From Streptomyces asiaticus (lineage in GTDB: Bacteria; Actinomycetota; Actinomycetes; Streptomycetales; Streptomycetaceae): DNA of 64,000 bases. A program made the position numbers and the translations under genes. The notes below the pieces were generated by a model. It saw only the letters and a program-made list of their open reading frames with translations. It made no database searches and was not told the origin of the DNA. The stretch is from assembly GCF_018138715.1 (NCBI RefSeq), contig NZ_JAGSHX010000006.1, forward strand, positions 6,820,001 through 6,884,000. Direction: 5' to 3'. Below, one piece after another: positions 7,967 to 16,662 of this stretch. Numbering within the stretch: the stretch's first letter is position 1; every line of letters starts with the position of its first letter.

Positions 7967-9759
7967 AACACCGGAACGCCGTCGCGGGTCAGCTTCCAGT
8001 CCACCGACCCGAACCGCGACACATCGATCGTCCCCTTCGCCTGCACCCAGGCGATGATCGTGTTCCGGATCTCCTCCGAATTGGCCCACACCTGCTTCGC
8101 GGCGGCCACATGCGGGAAGTTGCCGCCCCCGCTCGCCCGGTAGTTGTTGACCGCCAGCACGAACCGCGCCTCCTCGTCGACCGGCTTGCCGTCGAAGCCG
8201 AGCTCCGCGATCCGCGAGCCCGGCGCCTTCGCGATGTCGATCTCGTAGGTGAGGCCGCCGACCGCGTCGTAGTTGTAGTCCGGGATGTCCGAGGCGTTCG
8301 TCAGCTTCGCGGGGTCCACATCGCCGCCCGCCGGAGTCTGCACGTAGTAGCGCGCCGAGAACTCCAGATAGTCCTTGAGCTGGGCGCCCGTCAGCACCCG
8401 CGCCTCCAGGGTGTTCTCGAACGGGTACAGCCCCGCCACCTGCCGGATCGTGACCTCCCCGGCCGGGATCGCCGCCGTACGGGAGAAGCAGGACGCCTGC
8501 GAGAGCACCGGCAGGTCCGCGTACTCCGTCCCTGCCAGCGCCGCCTTCACCGTCTCCGCCTGCACATGGTTGATGAAGTCGACGATCGGCGCGTCCTTGT
8601 ACGGCGCCTCGGTGGCCGTCATCGCCGCCGAGCAGGTGCCGATGACCTGGTTCACATAGCCGACGACCTTCTTGTGCTCGGCGTCGAGCAGCCGCACGAT
8701 CCGCGGGTCCTCCTCGGCCGTGTTGGAGTTCAGCACCTTCGCCGACACCGACGCCACCTGCCAGCGGCCCCGCTCCCACTCCAGCTCGAAGTCGAAGAGG
8801 GTGAGCCGCTGACCCCACTTGAGCGGTTCCGACAGCACGACCTCGCGTCCGGTCTCCTTGTTGACCACCCGCGACTCGGGGATCTCCACATGCGCGTGGC
8901 CCACCAGGATCGCGTCGATCCCCGCCACCTTCTCGGCCACCAGCGCCGCCGCGTTCTCCACATACGGCACCTGGTCGCCATAGCTGGAGGTGCCACTGGT
9001 CCCCGAATGCGCCGAGACGATCACCACGTCCGCGCCCATCGACCGCAGCCGCGGCACCCACTTCGCGGCCTGCTCCTCCAGGCCCGGGAAGGTCATCTTC
9101 CCCTGCACATTGACCTTGTCCCAGATCGCGATGCCCGGGTTGGTCAGCCCCAGCACCGCCACCTTCACATCCCGTCCGCACGGGGTGCGCAGCCGCGTCA
9201 TCCAGTACGGCGGGAAGGCGGGCCGCAGCGTCTTCGCGTCCAGCGCGTTCGCCCCGAGCAGCGGGAAGTCGCACTGCTCCTCGAACTTCCGCAGCACCGG
9301 GATGCCGTAGTTGAACTCATGGTTGCCCAGCGCCGCCGCGTCATAGCCGATCGCGTTCATCGCCTGCGCCATGGGATGCACCGGGCCGCCCTCCCCGGTG
9401 ATCGGGTCCACCCGGGCGTAGTAGTACGACAGCTGGGTGCCCTGGATGGTGTCGCCCGCGTCGATCAGCAGCGTATTGCGGCGACCCTTCTCCTTACGGA
9501 CCTGGTCGACCAGCGTGGAGATCTTCGCCAGGCCCACATCGTTGTGCGCCGCGTCGTCGAACTCGGCATCGGTGAAGTAGTCCCAGTTGAAGACGTTGCC
9601 GTGCAGATCCGTCGTGCCCATCACGGTGAAGGCGTACCGCCGCCGGGGCCGGCCGTGGCCCCGTGCCTCCGCCGGGACGGCGGCCGCGGCGGAGGCGAGG
9701 GCGGCCCCCGCACTGGTCGCCGCGGTGCGGCCGAGGAACTTCCGACGGTTGAGCGGCAT
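7963..9759 (-). CDS. Exported 5'-nucleotidase / 2',3'-cyclic phosphodiesterase (UshA/CpdB family)
   Basis: 598-residue secreted metallophosphoesterase. The N-terminus MPLNRRKFLGRTAATSAGAA is a Tat signal. The calcineurin-like metal motifs follow in order: TTDLHGN, IDAGDTIQG, LGNHEFNYG, and GHAHVEIP. The C-terminal 5'-nucleotidase domain contains SQASCFSRTAAIPAGEVTIRQVAGLYPFEN split over its usual substrate region and the NNYRASGGGNF motif. It would hydrolyse extracellular nucleotides for phosphate or nucleoside uptake. A GGGGAG ribosome binding site precedes the ATG. Its TAG stop (7963-7965) lies inside the right end of the palindromic element, so the last residue or two may have been set by that insertion. 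Confidence 0.92.
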   Translation of the reverse strand: MPLNRRKFLGRTAATSAGAALASAAAAVPAEARGHGRPRRRYAFTVMGTTDLHGNVFNWDYFTDAEFDDAAHNDVGLAKISTLVDQVRKEKGRRNTLLIDAGDTIQGTQLSYYYARVDPITGEGGPVHPMAQAMNAIGYDAAALGNHEFNYGIPVLRKFEEQCDFPLLGANALDAKTLRPAFPPYWMTRLRTPCGRDVKVAVLGLTNPGIAIWDKVNVQGKMTFPGLEEQAAKWVPRLRSMGADVVIVSAHSGTSGTSSYGDQVPYVENAAALVAEKVAGIDAILVGHAHVEIPESRVVNKETGREVVLSEPLKWGQRLTLFDFELEWERGRWQVASVSAKVLNSNTAEEDPRIVRLLDAEHKKVVGYVNQVIGTCSAAMTATEAPYKDAPIVDFINHVQAETVKAALAGTEYADLPVLSQASCFSRTAAIPAGEVTIRQVAGLYPFENTLEARVLTGAQLKDYLEFSARYYVQTPAGGDVDPAKLTNASDIPDYNYDAVGGLTYEIDIAKAPGSRIAELGFDGKPVDEEARFVLAVNNYRASGGGNFPHVAAAKQVWANSEEIRNTIIAWVQAKGTIDVSRFGSVDWKLTRDGVPVF

Positions 9760-9864
9760 GGCTGATCTCCCCTGAGATACCTGCGAATTGGGCACAACGC
9801 GCGTAGATTCTGGCCCAACCGCACCGCTTCGCACCAGCCCTCGCGCACCTGACCGGGAGCCGCC

Positions 9865-10683
9865 ATGAATGATCAGCCGCCCCAGCCCGACCAGCCCGGC
9901 CCGCCGCCGCAGCCTGCCCAGCCCGGCCCGCCGCCCCAGCCCGACCAGCCCGGCCCGCCGCCGCAGCCTGCCCAGCCCGGCCCGCCGCCCGTCGCCCATG
10001 TGCCGTACGGCACCCCCGAGACCCCGCGCGTCGCCGTCCGCGGCGAGGCGACCCTGGAGGTCGACCCCGAGATCGCCCGGCTCACCATCACCGTCAGCGC
10101 CCGCGGCGCCGACCGGCGCGCCGCGCTGGAGGACCTCACCCGCCGCAACAACCAGGTCCTGGAGCTGGTGAAGTCCTACGGCGAGGCGGTCGAGAAGCTG
10201 GAGACCGGCGCCTTCTCGGTCACCCCCGAGATCAACCCCAAGAGCCGCCATGAGCGCGTACGGGCCTATCACGGCCGGGTGCACCTGACCGCGGCCCTGA
10301 CCGACTTCACCGCCCTGGGCGAGCTCACCACCCGCCTCGCCGACCTCGAGCTCACCCGTGTCGACGGCCCCTGGTGGGGGCTGCGCCCCGACTCGCCCGC
10401 GTACGGCCGGGCCCGGCAGCAGGCGGTGCGCGAGGCGGTGCAGCGGGCCCGCGAGTACGCCGGGGCGCTCGGCGCCCGGCTGGTGGCGCTCACCGAGCTC
10501 GCCGACCTGGAGGCGGAGGAGGGCCCGTTCCAGCCCGTGGCCGTCGCCGCCCCGCGCGCCCGATCCGGCTACGGCGGCCCCGCCGACCGGGACGCCGTGG
10601 CCGCGCTCGACCTGGAACCGCAGCGCCAGACGGTGTACGCGCACGTCAACGCGCGCTTCACCATGACCCCGCCCGAGCTGTAA
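9865..10683 (+). CDS. SIMPL-domain (DUF541) protein with proline-rich N-terminus
   Basis: 272-residue protein. The C-terminal part (from about residue 52, RVAVRGEATLEVDPEIARLTITV) is a SIMPL/DUF541 domain, known from BP26/YggE-type proteins with a channel-like ring assembly. There is no clear signal peptide, so it looks cytoplasmic or peripheral. Residues 7-42 are four copies of a 9-residue unit alternating QPDQPGPPP and QPAQPGPPP, encoded by 27-bp repeats at about 9883-9990. It is divergent from the nucleotidase gene. Function in Streptomyces is not established. Confidence 0.85.
   Translation: MNDQPPQPDQPGPPPQPAQPGPPPQPDQPGPPPQPAQPGPPPVAHVPYGTPETPRVAVRGEATLEVDPEIARLTITVSARGADRRAALEDLTRRNNQVLELVKSYGEAVEKLETGAFSVTPEINPKSRHERVRAYHGRVHLTAALTDFTALGELTTRLADLELTRVDGPWWGLRPDSPAYGRARQQAVREAVQRAREYAGALGARLVALTELADLEAEEGPFQPVAVAAPRARSGYGGPADRDAVAALDLEPQRQTVYAHVNARFTMTPPEL
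9883..9990 (+). repeat. Coding repeat, 4 x 27 bp (proline-rich)
   Basis: Four 27-bp units in two alternating versions encode (QPDQPGPPP-QPAQPGPPP) twice at the N-terminus of the SIMPL protein. Copy number could vary between strains by slippage. Confidence 0.85.
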
Positions 10684-10840
10684 AACGCGTCCTCCGGAGC
10701 CCCGGAACCACCCTCCGAAACGCTCATCGGAGCGGCCCACTGCACGTTTCATTAGTTGTCAATAACCTGCCATCCAAAGGCCATGGAGGAGTGTGACGTT
10801 CCCGGTTCTTTACTCGCCGGTAAGTCATAGGCTCGGCACC

Positions 10841-12271
10841 ATGCGCCGAGCAAAAATCGTCTGTACTTTGGGACCCGCCACCGACTCGTACGAGCAGATC
10901 AAGGCACTCATCGAGGCCGGAATGGACGTGGCCCGCTTCAACCTCAGCCACGGCACCTATGCCGAGCACGAGGAGCGTTATCGGCGAGTGCGCAAAGCCT
11001 CGCTGGAAACCGGCCGCAGCGTCGGCATCCTCGCCGACCTTCAAGGTCCGAAGATTCGGCTCGGCCGTTTCCGCGAAGGGCCCGTACTCCTTGAACGCGG
11101 GGATGAGTTCATCATCACCGTCGAACCCATCGAGGGTGACCGGTTCCGCTGCGGTACCACCTACGAGGGGCTGGCCGGCGACGTCAGCAAGGGTGAGCGG
11201 ATCCTCGTCGACGACGGCCGGGTCACCCTCGAGGTCGTCGACATCGACGGCCCCCGGGTGCACACCATCGCCATCGAGGGCGGCATGATCTCCGACCACA
11301 AGGGGCTCAACCTCCCCGGTGTGGCCGTCTCCGTCCCCGCGCTGTCCAAGAAGGACATCGAGGACCTGCGCTGGGCCCTGCGCATCGGCGCCGATGTCAT
11401 CGCCCTCTCCTTCGTCCGCAACGGCAACGACGTCGTGGACGTCCACCGGGTGATGGACGAGGAGGACCGCCGGCTCCCGGTCATCGCCAAGATCGAGAAG
11501 CCGCAGGCGGTGGAGAACCTCGAGGGGATCGTCGACGCCTTCGACGGCATCATGGTCGCCCGTGGCGACCTCGGCGTGGAGATGCCGCTGGAGCAGGTGC
11601 CGATCGTCCAGAAGCGCGCGATCAAGCTGGCCAAGCGGAACGCCAAGCCGGTGATCGTCGCCACCCAGATGCTCGACTCGATGATCGAGAACTCCCGCCC
11701 CACCCGGGCCGAGGCCTCCGACGTCGCCAACGCGGTCATCGACGGCACGGACGCGGTGATGCTCTCGGGCGAGACCAGCGTCGGCAAGTACCCGATCGTC
11801 ACGGTCAAGACGATGGGCCGCATCGTCGCCGCCGCCGAGGAGGACATCCTCGCCAAGGGCCTGCCCCCGCTCACCGAGCGCAGCAAGCCCCGCACCCAGG
11901 GCGGCGCGGTGGCCCGCGCGGCGGCCGAGATGGGCGACTTCCTCGGCGCGAAGTTCCTCGTCGCCTTCACCCAGTCCGGCGACACCGTGCGCCGCCTCTC
12001 CCGCTACCGCTCCCCGATTCCGCTGCTGGCCTTCACCCCGGAGCCGGGCACCCGCTCCCAGCTCAATCTGACCTGGGGCGTGGAGACCTTCCTGGGCCCG
12101 ATGGTCGATTCCACGGACGAGATGGTGGCCCAGGTGGACGAGGAATTGCTGCGCCTCGGCCGCTGCAAGAAGGGCGACCTGGTCATCATCACCGCCGGTT
12201 CCCCGCCCGGTGTCTCCGGCTCCACCAATCTGGTCCGCGTCCACCACATCGGCGCGGACGACCTGAGGTAA
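10841..12271 (+). CDS. pyk: Pyruvate kinase
   Basis: Glycolytic enzyme that converts phosphoenolpyruvate and ADP to pyruvate and ATP; 476 residues. Visible are RRAKIVCTLGPA, ARFNLSHG, the catalytic/Mg2+ region VIAKIEKPQAVENLEGIVDAFDGIMVARGDLGVE, and the ATQMLDSMI segment (shown in sections). The start is set at the ATG giving MRRAKIVCTLGPATDS, the conserved family N-terminus. No ribosome binding site precedes it, but a TAGGCT box ends 7 bases before it, so the mRNA may be leaderless. An in-frame GTG at 10793 just behind GGAGGA would add 16 non-conserved residues. A strong hairpin ends the unit. Confidence 0.96.
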   Translation: MRRAKIVCTLGPATDSYEQIKALIEAGMDVARFNLSHGTYAEHEERYRRVRKASLETGRSVGILADLQGPKIRLGRFREGPVLLERGDEFIITVEPIEGDRFRCGTTYEGLAGDVSKGERILVDDGRVTLEVVDIDGPRVHTIAIEGGMISDHKGLNLPGVAVSVPALSKKDIEDLRWALRIGADVIALSFVRNGNDVVDVHRVMDEEDRRLPVIAKIEKPQAVENLEGIVDAFDGIMVARGDLGVEMPLEQVPIVQKRAIKLAKRNAKPVIVATQMLDSMIENSRPTRAEASDVANAVIDGTDAVMLSGETSVGKYPIVTVKTMGRIVAAAEEDILAKGLPPLTERSKPRTQGGAVARAAAEMGDFLGAKFLVAFTQSGDTVRRLSRYRSPIPLLAFTPEPGTRSQLNLTWGVETFLGPMVDSTDEMVAQVDEELLRLGRCKKGDLVIITAGSPPGVSGSTNLVRVHHIGADDLR

Positions 12272-12289
12272 CCGAGCCTCGCTACCTTG

Positions 12290-12320
12290 GGGCCGAAGTA
12301 CTGGTTCAGTACTTCGGCCC
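12290..12320. terminator. Hairpin terminator after pyk, 14-bp stem
   Basis: GGGCCGAAGTACTG and its exact complement (12307-12320) flank a GTT loop. It separates pyk from the convergent tRNA gene and can serve both. Confidence 0.85.
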
Positions 12321-12400
12321 GACATGGTATTTCGCCGAAGCATTCACTTCATCGAGTGAAGAAGACCCATTCCAATGTGACCTTGGAATCGAAGGAAAAG

Positions 12401-12475
12401 TGCCCCGGGTCGGACTCGAACCGACACTGTATGGGTTTTGAATCCATTGCCTGCTGCCAATTGGGCTACCGGGGC
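12401..12475 (-). tRNA. tRNA with CAA anticodon (nominally tRNA-Leu), class I fold
   Basis: Reading the minus strand, 75 bases fold into a full cloverleaf. The acceptor is 7/7 pairs (GCCCCGG/CCGGGGC) with discriminator A, the D-loop is AATTGGCAGC, the anticodon loop is TTCAAAA (anticodon CAA, reads UUG), and the T arm is GTCGG-TTCGAGT-CCGAC. The CCA end is not encoded. Leucine tRNAs normally have a long variable arm, yet here it is only five bases (ACAGT), and the anticodon stem has an A.C mismatch at its base. The D arm and T loop resemble Streptomyces tRNA-Gln more than tRNA-Leu. Charging identity is therefore uncertain. Confidence 0.85.
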
Positions 12476-12572
12476 TTGCAGTTTCGAAGGTCACTAAGGA
12501 CCCGCTGCGCGTCCACCTTACCGCAGCTAGGTAGGCTCGTGGTGCCCACCTGCCAGGAAAACGAGGAGCACA

Positions 12573-13214
12573 GTGAGCACCGCTGACGCCCCCGACGCGC
12601 AGTCGCACGTCCCACCGCAGACAACCCGCGTCGTCATCGCCGAGGACGAGGCCCTCATCCGCCTCGACCTGAAGGAGATGCTCGAGGAGGAGGGGTACTC
12701 CGTCGTCGGCGAGGCGGGCGACGGAGAGACGGCTGTCGCGCTCGCCCAGGAGCACCACCCCGACCTCGTCATCCTCGATGTGAAGATGCCGGTGCTCGAC
12801 GGCATCTCCGCCGCCGAGCGGATCGCGGCCGACCGCATCGCCCCCGTGCTGATGCTGACCGCCTTCTCCCAGCGCGAACTGGTCGAACGGGCCCGGGACG
12901 CCGGGGCGATGGCGTATCTCGTGAAGCCGTTCAGCAAGAGCGATGTGGTCCCGGCCATCGAGATGGCCGTCTCCCGCTTCACCGAGCTGAAGACCCTGGA
13001 GCAGGAGGTCGCCGACCTCTCCCAGCGGCTGGAGACCCGCAAGCTGGTCGACCGGGCCAAGAGCGTCCTCCAGACCCAGTACGGGCTGACCGAGCCCGCC
13101 GCCTTCCGCTGGATCCAGAAGACCTCGATGGACCGCCGGCTGTCGATGCAGCAGGTGGCGGAGGCCGTCATCGAGGACGCGGCGGAGAAGAAGGCCGCCA
13201 ACAAGGAGCGGTAG
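12573..13214 (+). CDS. pdtaR: ANTAR-domain response regulator (PdtaR/Rv1626-like)
   Basis: 213-residue two-component response regulator. The receiver domain shows acidic pocket Glu24/Asp25, phospho-acceptor Asp69 (LVILDVKMP), Thr96 and Lys118 (YLVKPFSK). The C-terminal ANTAR domain (about 140-200, LETRKLVDRAKSVLQTQYGL) binds RNA hairpins and causes antitermination when phosphorylated. The protein aligns along its length with mycobacterial PdtaR, the partner of the PdtaS histidine kinase; no kinase gene is adjacent. The start is the GTG at 12573, with a GAGGA ribosome binding site. It is transcribed away from the tRNA and ends in a strong hairpin. Confidence 0.93.
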   Translation: MSTADAPDAQSHVPPQTTRVVIAEDEALIRLDLKEMLEEEGYSVVGEAGDGETAVALAQEHHPDLVILDVKMPVLDGISAAERIAADRIAPVLMLTAFSQRELVERARDAGAMAYLVKPFSKSDVVPAIEMAVSRFTELKTLEQEVADLSQRLETRKLVDRAKSVLQTQYGLTEPAAFRWIQKTSMDRRLSMQQVAEAVIEDAAEKKAANKER

Positions 13215-13217
13215 CAG

Positions 13218-13260
13218 GGAAAGGGTCCGCACCGCCTGAGCGGCGGTGCGGACCCTTTCC
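13218..13260. terminator. Bidirectional hairpin terminator, 19-bp stem
   Basis: Perfect 19-base arms (13218-13236 and 13242-13260) with a TGAGC loop. The arms begin GGAAAGGG and end CCCTTTCC. It lies between convergent pdtaR and livF and begins 4 bp after the pdtaR stop. Confidence 0.9.
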
Positions 13261-13268
13261 GTCGGCCC

Positions 13269-13985
13269 TCAGTCCTCGCCGAGGTACGCCTTCCGCACCG
13301 ACTCGTCATGCAGCAGCGCCTCGCCCGTCCCCGACAGCACGATCTTGCCGATCTCCATCACATGGCCCTGGTCGGCCAGCGACAGCGCGGCCTGGGCGTT
13401 CTGCTCGACCAGCAGAATCGTCGTGCCCTGGGACTTGAGCTCGGCGATGGTCTGCATGATCTTCTGCATCATGATCGGCGAGAGGCCCATCGAGGGCTCG
13501 TCGAGCATCAGCAGCTTGGGGCGGGACATCAGGGCCCGGCCCATCGCGAGCATCTGCTGCTCACCGCCGGAGAGGGTGCCCGCCGCCTGGTTGCGGCGCT
13601 CGCCGAGGATGGGGAAGAGGTCGTACGCGTGTCGGATGTCGGCGGCTATGCCGTCCGCGTCCTTCCGGAGAAACGCTCCGAGCTGGAGGTTCTCGGCGAT
13701 CGACAGCCGCGGGAAGATATGCCGCCCCTCGGGCGAGTGGGCCAGCCCCAGGGCGACGATCTTGTGCGCGGGGACGCCCCGCAGCGGCTTGCCGTTGAAG
13801 CGGATCTCCCCGCCGAGCGGCTCGAGCAGGCCGGACAGGGTGCGCAGCGTGGTCGTCTTGCCCGCGCCATTGGTACCGATGAGGGTGACGACCTGTCCGG
13901 CCTCGACGCTGAACGAGATGCCCTTGACGGCCTCGATCTTGCCGTAGGCGACCCGCAGGTCCTCGACCTCGAGCAGTGCGGTCAC
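13269..13985 (-). CDS. livF: Branched-chain amino acid ABC transporter, ATP-binding protein LivF
   Basis: 238-residue ATPase, last gene of livKHMGF. Walker A GTNGAGKTT (about 37-45), the family marker SPEGRHIFPRLSI, signature LSGGEQQMLAMGRAL and Walker B LLMLDEPSMGLSP are all present. With LivG it forms the ATPase pair driving leucine/isoleucine/valine import. The GTG start at 13983-13985 overlaps the livG stop by GTGA, so translation is coupled. A strong hairpin follows its stop. Confidence 0.95.
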   Translation of the reverse strand: MTALLEVEDLRVAYGKIEAVKGISFSVEAGQVVTLIGTNGAGKTTTLRTLSGLLEPLGGEIRFNGKPLRGVPAHKIVALGLAHSPEGRHIFPRLSIAENLQLGAFLRKDADGIAADIRHAYDLFPILGERRNQAAGTLSGGEQQMLAMGRALMSRPKLLMLDEPSMGLSPIMMQKIMQTIAELKSQGTTILLVEQNAQAALSLADQGHVMEIGKIVLSGTGEALLHDESVRKAYLGED

Positions 13986-14899
13986 TGTCCGTCCTCCGTA
14001 CGTGCTGTGGTGCCCCGCTGGGCCTCGTCCTGCGTGGCCCCGCCCGTGGCTCCGGTCGTGGCCCCGGCCTCCGCGGCCTCGACCTCGGCGGCCTCCTCCG
14101 CGCCGGGCGCGCCCTCGAAGGGGGTGCCGAGGTAGGCGGCGATGACGCGCTCATCGCTCTGGACGACCTCCGAGGTGCCCTCGACGAGCTTCTGGCCCTG
14201 GACGAGCACGGCGACCCGGTCGCAGAGGTTGAAGATGAAGCGCATGTCGTGCTCGATGACGAGCACGGCGGTGCCCAGGTCCCGGATGGCGAAGACCAGT
14301 TCCTCGGTGGCGCGGGTCTCCTGGGGGTTCATTCCGGCGGTGGGCTCGTCGAGCAGCAGCAGCCCGGGGTCGCTGGCGAGGGCGCGGGCGATCTCGAGCT
14401 TGCGCTGCTCGCCGTAGGGGAGGTTGCGGGAGAGGTGGTCGGCCTTGTCGGCGAGGCCGGTGAACTCCAGGAGTTCCATGGCACGGGCCTTGGAGGCGGC
14501 CTCGGCGCGCTTGAAGCCGGGGCCGCGCAGCAGGGCCGACCACAGGCCCTCCTTGGTGCGGGTGTGGCGGCCCACGAGCACGTTCTCCAGGACGGTCATA
14601 TTGGCGAAGAGCCGGATGTTCTGGAAGGTGCGCGCGATGCCCGCCTGGGTGACGAGGTGGGGCTTGGGCGGCAGTACGGTGCCCCGGTAGGCGACGCTGC
14701 CCTCGGTGGGGACGTAGAGACCGGTGAGGCAGTTGAAGAAGGTGGTCTTGCCCGCGCCGTTGGGCCCGATGAGGCCGACGATCTCGCCGGGGTGGACGTC
14801 GAGGTCGACCGCTTGGACGGCCGTGAGCCCGCCGAAGCGCATGGTGACGCCGGTGGCGGTGAGCACGGGGGAGGTCGTGGTGGTGGTCATCGCTGTCAT
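13982..14899 (-). CDS. livG: Branched-chain amino acid ABC transporter, ATP-binding protein LivG
   Basis: 305-residue ATPase. It shows Walker A GPNGAGKTTFF (about 45-55), the LivG marker GIARTFQNIRLF, a signature region NLPYGEQRKLEIARAL and Walker B LLLLDEPTAGMNP. The ATG overlaps the livM stop by ATGA (second in-frame ATG nine bases later is an alternative). The C-terminal ~40 residues form an Ala/Glu/Gly/Thr-rich tail (AEEAAEVEAAEAGATTGATG) longer than in typical LivG and probably disordered. Confidence 0.95.
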   Translation of the reverse strand: MTAMTTTTTSPVLTATGVTMRFGGLTAVQAVDLDVHPGEIVGLIGPNGAGKTTFFNCLTGLYVPTEGSVAYRGTVLPPKPHLVTQAGIARTFQNIRLFANMTVLENVLVGRHTRTKEGLWSALLRGPGFKRAEAASKARAMELLEFTGLADKADHLSRNLPYGEQRKLEIARALASDPGLLLLDEPTAGMNPQETRATEELVFAIRDLGTAVLVIEHDMRFIFNLCDRVAVLVQGQKLVEGTSEVVQSDERVIAAYLGTPFEGAPGAEEAAEVEAAEAGATTGATGGATQDEAQRGTTARTEDGQ

Positions 14900-16650
14900 G
14901 CCTCCGCCTTGGTGACGCCGACGGCACTGTCCTTGAGTCCGGTGGCGCCGGGGACGTCGAGCTGGCCGGTCTCGTGGTACTCGAGCTGCTGCCGCCGGTT
15001 GGGGACGATCCCCTCGGGGCGGAAGCGCATCAGCAGGATGAGCGCGATACCGAAGGCGAGGAGCTGGTAGTCCTGGAGGAACTCCAGCTTCTTGGGGATC
15101 AGATAGAGCAGGGTGGCGCCGAGCAGCGGGCCGCCGATGGTGCCCATGCCGCCGAGGATGACGGCGGCCACCAGGAAGGTGGAGTTGGGCGGGACGGGTC
15201 CGGCGAAGACGTACTGCTCGGGGACGACCGTGGACTGGAAGTGGGCCCATACGGCACCGGCGACCCCGGCCAGGGTGGCGCCGAGCGCGAAGGCGATGAG
15301 CTTGACCCGGAATCCGTTGATGCCCATGGCGGTGGCGGCGGTCTCGTCCTCGCGGATGGCGACCCAGGCGCGGCCGATACGGGAGTTGCCCGCCCGGCTG
15401 AAGATCAGCACGACGACCACGGTGACCAGCAGCATCAGCAGGTAGTAGTTGCCGTTGGAGTCGAGGGTGACTCCGCCGACGCTGTGGTCGTCGTTGAAGT
15501 TGAACCCGAAGATCTCCAGCGGGGGGATGTTGGGGATGCCGTCGGGGCCGTTGGTGACGGAGGGGCCGGAGGTGCCGTCGAGGTTCAGCATGGCGAGACG
15601 GAAGATCTCTCCGAAGCCGAGGGTCACGATGGCGAGGTAGTCGCCGCGCAGCCGCAGGGTCGGGGCGCCGATGACCACGCCGAAGATCAGGGAGACCACA
15701 CCGCCGGTGATCACGGCGGCCCAGAACGGGAACTTGACGTCGATGGTCGAGGCGGTGGAGCCGGAGACCAGGGCGGCGGTGTAGGCGCCGACGCCGAGGA
15801 AGGCGACGTATCCGAGGTCCAGGAGGCCCGCGAGGCCGACGACGATGTTCAGGCCGAGGGCGACGGTCGCGAAGATGGCGATGTTGACGCCCAGTTCGGT
15901 GAAGCTGGACTTGTCCTGGAAGAACGGGAAGACGATCGCGGTGATCAGCGCCGCCACCAGGGTGACGGATCGGTAGGAGCTGGTGAGCTCGCTGATCCGG
16001 CTGATGAGCCCGGCCTTGACCAGGGCGACGGCGGCGAATCCGACGGCGATGAGGTAGCCGAGGAACGGCTCGGGGTGGTCGTTGTCGGTCTGGATGCCGT
16101 AGTTGACCACGTAGAGGCCGACGGCGAAGACCGCCGCGATGATCAGGATCTCGGCCCAGGAGGGCAGCTTCTCGGGGCGGCACAGCGGGCGGCTGTCGTC
16201 CGGGAGCAGGAACGTGGTGGCCACGGGCACGGCCGTCACCACGGCGGCCATCCAGCCGCCGGGCTCCAGGTTGACCAGGCCGTCCAGATCCACCGCGATG
16301 GCGATGACGGTGAACCAGGTGACGGCGAAGGTGCCGAGGGCCAGCATCCGCAGGGCCTGGGTGGAGCCGCTGGGGGTGAGCCAGCGCAGGCCCTTGAGGT
16401 CGAGGGCGGCCAGTGCGAAGACGCCCGTGGCGATGCCGAGGACGAGGGTGAGGAGCTGGAGTCCGCCGGGGTAACCGTAGACGGTCAGATCGCCGGGGAA
16501 TTCGGCGGTCCAGGTCCAGGCCAGGAAGGTGGAGACGACGGCGGCGCCGCCGCCGGCCGCGGTGAGGGCCCGGAGCAGGGTGGTGCGCGGGGCGGGTGCG
16601 CCGGTCTCGGCCTTGCGCACGGCGGTGGGCTGGGTCTTGTCGGTGGTCAT
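14896..16650 (-). CDS. livM: Branched-chain amino acid ABC permease LivM with long N-terminal membrane extension
   Basis: 584-residue integral membrane permease. The C-terminal ~330 residues are a standard LivM (GLNIVVGLAGLLDLGYVAFLG, TLGFGEIFRLAMLN, VAAVILGGMGTIGGPLLGA). Before that are about 240 residues with several extra hydrophobic segments (near 32-48, 65-82, 98-120, 132-150, 165-185, 197-215), so the protein is much longer than the roughly 420 residues of E. coli LivM. It lies 12 bp downstream of livH and overlaps livG. Together with LivH it forms the membrane channel. Confidence 0.94.
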   Translation of the reverse strand: MTTDKTQPTAVRKAETGAPAPRTTLLRALTAAGGGAAVVSTFLAWTWTAEFPGDLTVYGYPGGLQLLTLVLGIATGVFALAALDLKGLRWLTPSGSTQALRMLALGTFAVTWFTVIAIAVDLDGLVNLEPGGWMAAVVTAVPVATTFLLPDDSRPLCRPEKLPSWAEILIIAAVFAVGLYVVNYGIQTDNDHPEPFLGYLIAVGFAAVALVKAGLISRISELTSSYRSVTLVAALITAIVFPFFQDKSSFTELGVNIAIFATVALGLNIVVGLAGLLDLGYVAFLGVGAYTAALVSGSTASTIDVKFPFWAAVITGGVVSLIFGVVIGAPTLRLRGDYLAIVTLGFGEIFRLAMLNLDGTSGPSVTNGPDGIPNIPPLEIFGFNFNDDHSVGGVTLDSNGNYYLLMLLVTVVVVLIFSRAGNSRIGRAWVAIREDETAATAMGINGFRVKLIAFALGATLAGVAGAVWAHFQSTVVPEQYVFAGPVPPNSTFLVAAVILGGMGTIGGPLLGATLLYLIPKKLEFLQDYQLLAFGIALILLMRFRPEGIVPNRRQQLEYHETGQLDVPGATGLKDSAVGVTKAEA

Positions 16651-16662
16651 CGGTTCACTCCC

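Noticed and set aside
10793..10840. Pyruvate kinase start at GTG 10793 with GGAGGA
   Set aside because: The site is only two bases from the GTG and the added residues are not part of the family; kept as an alternative only.
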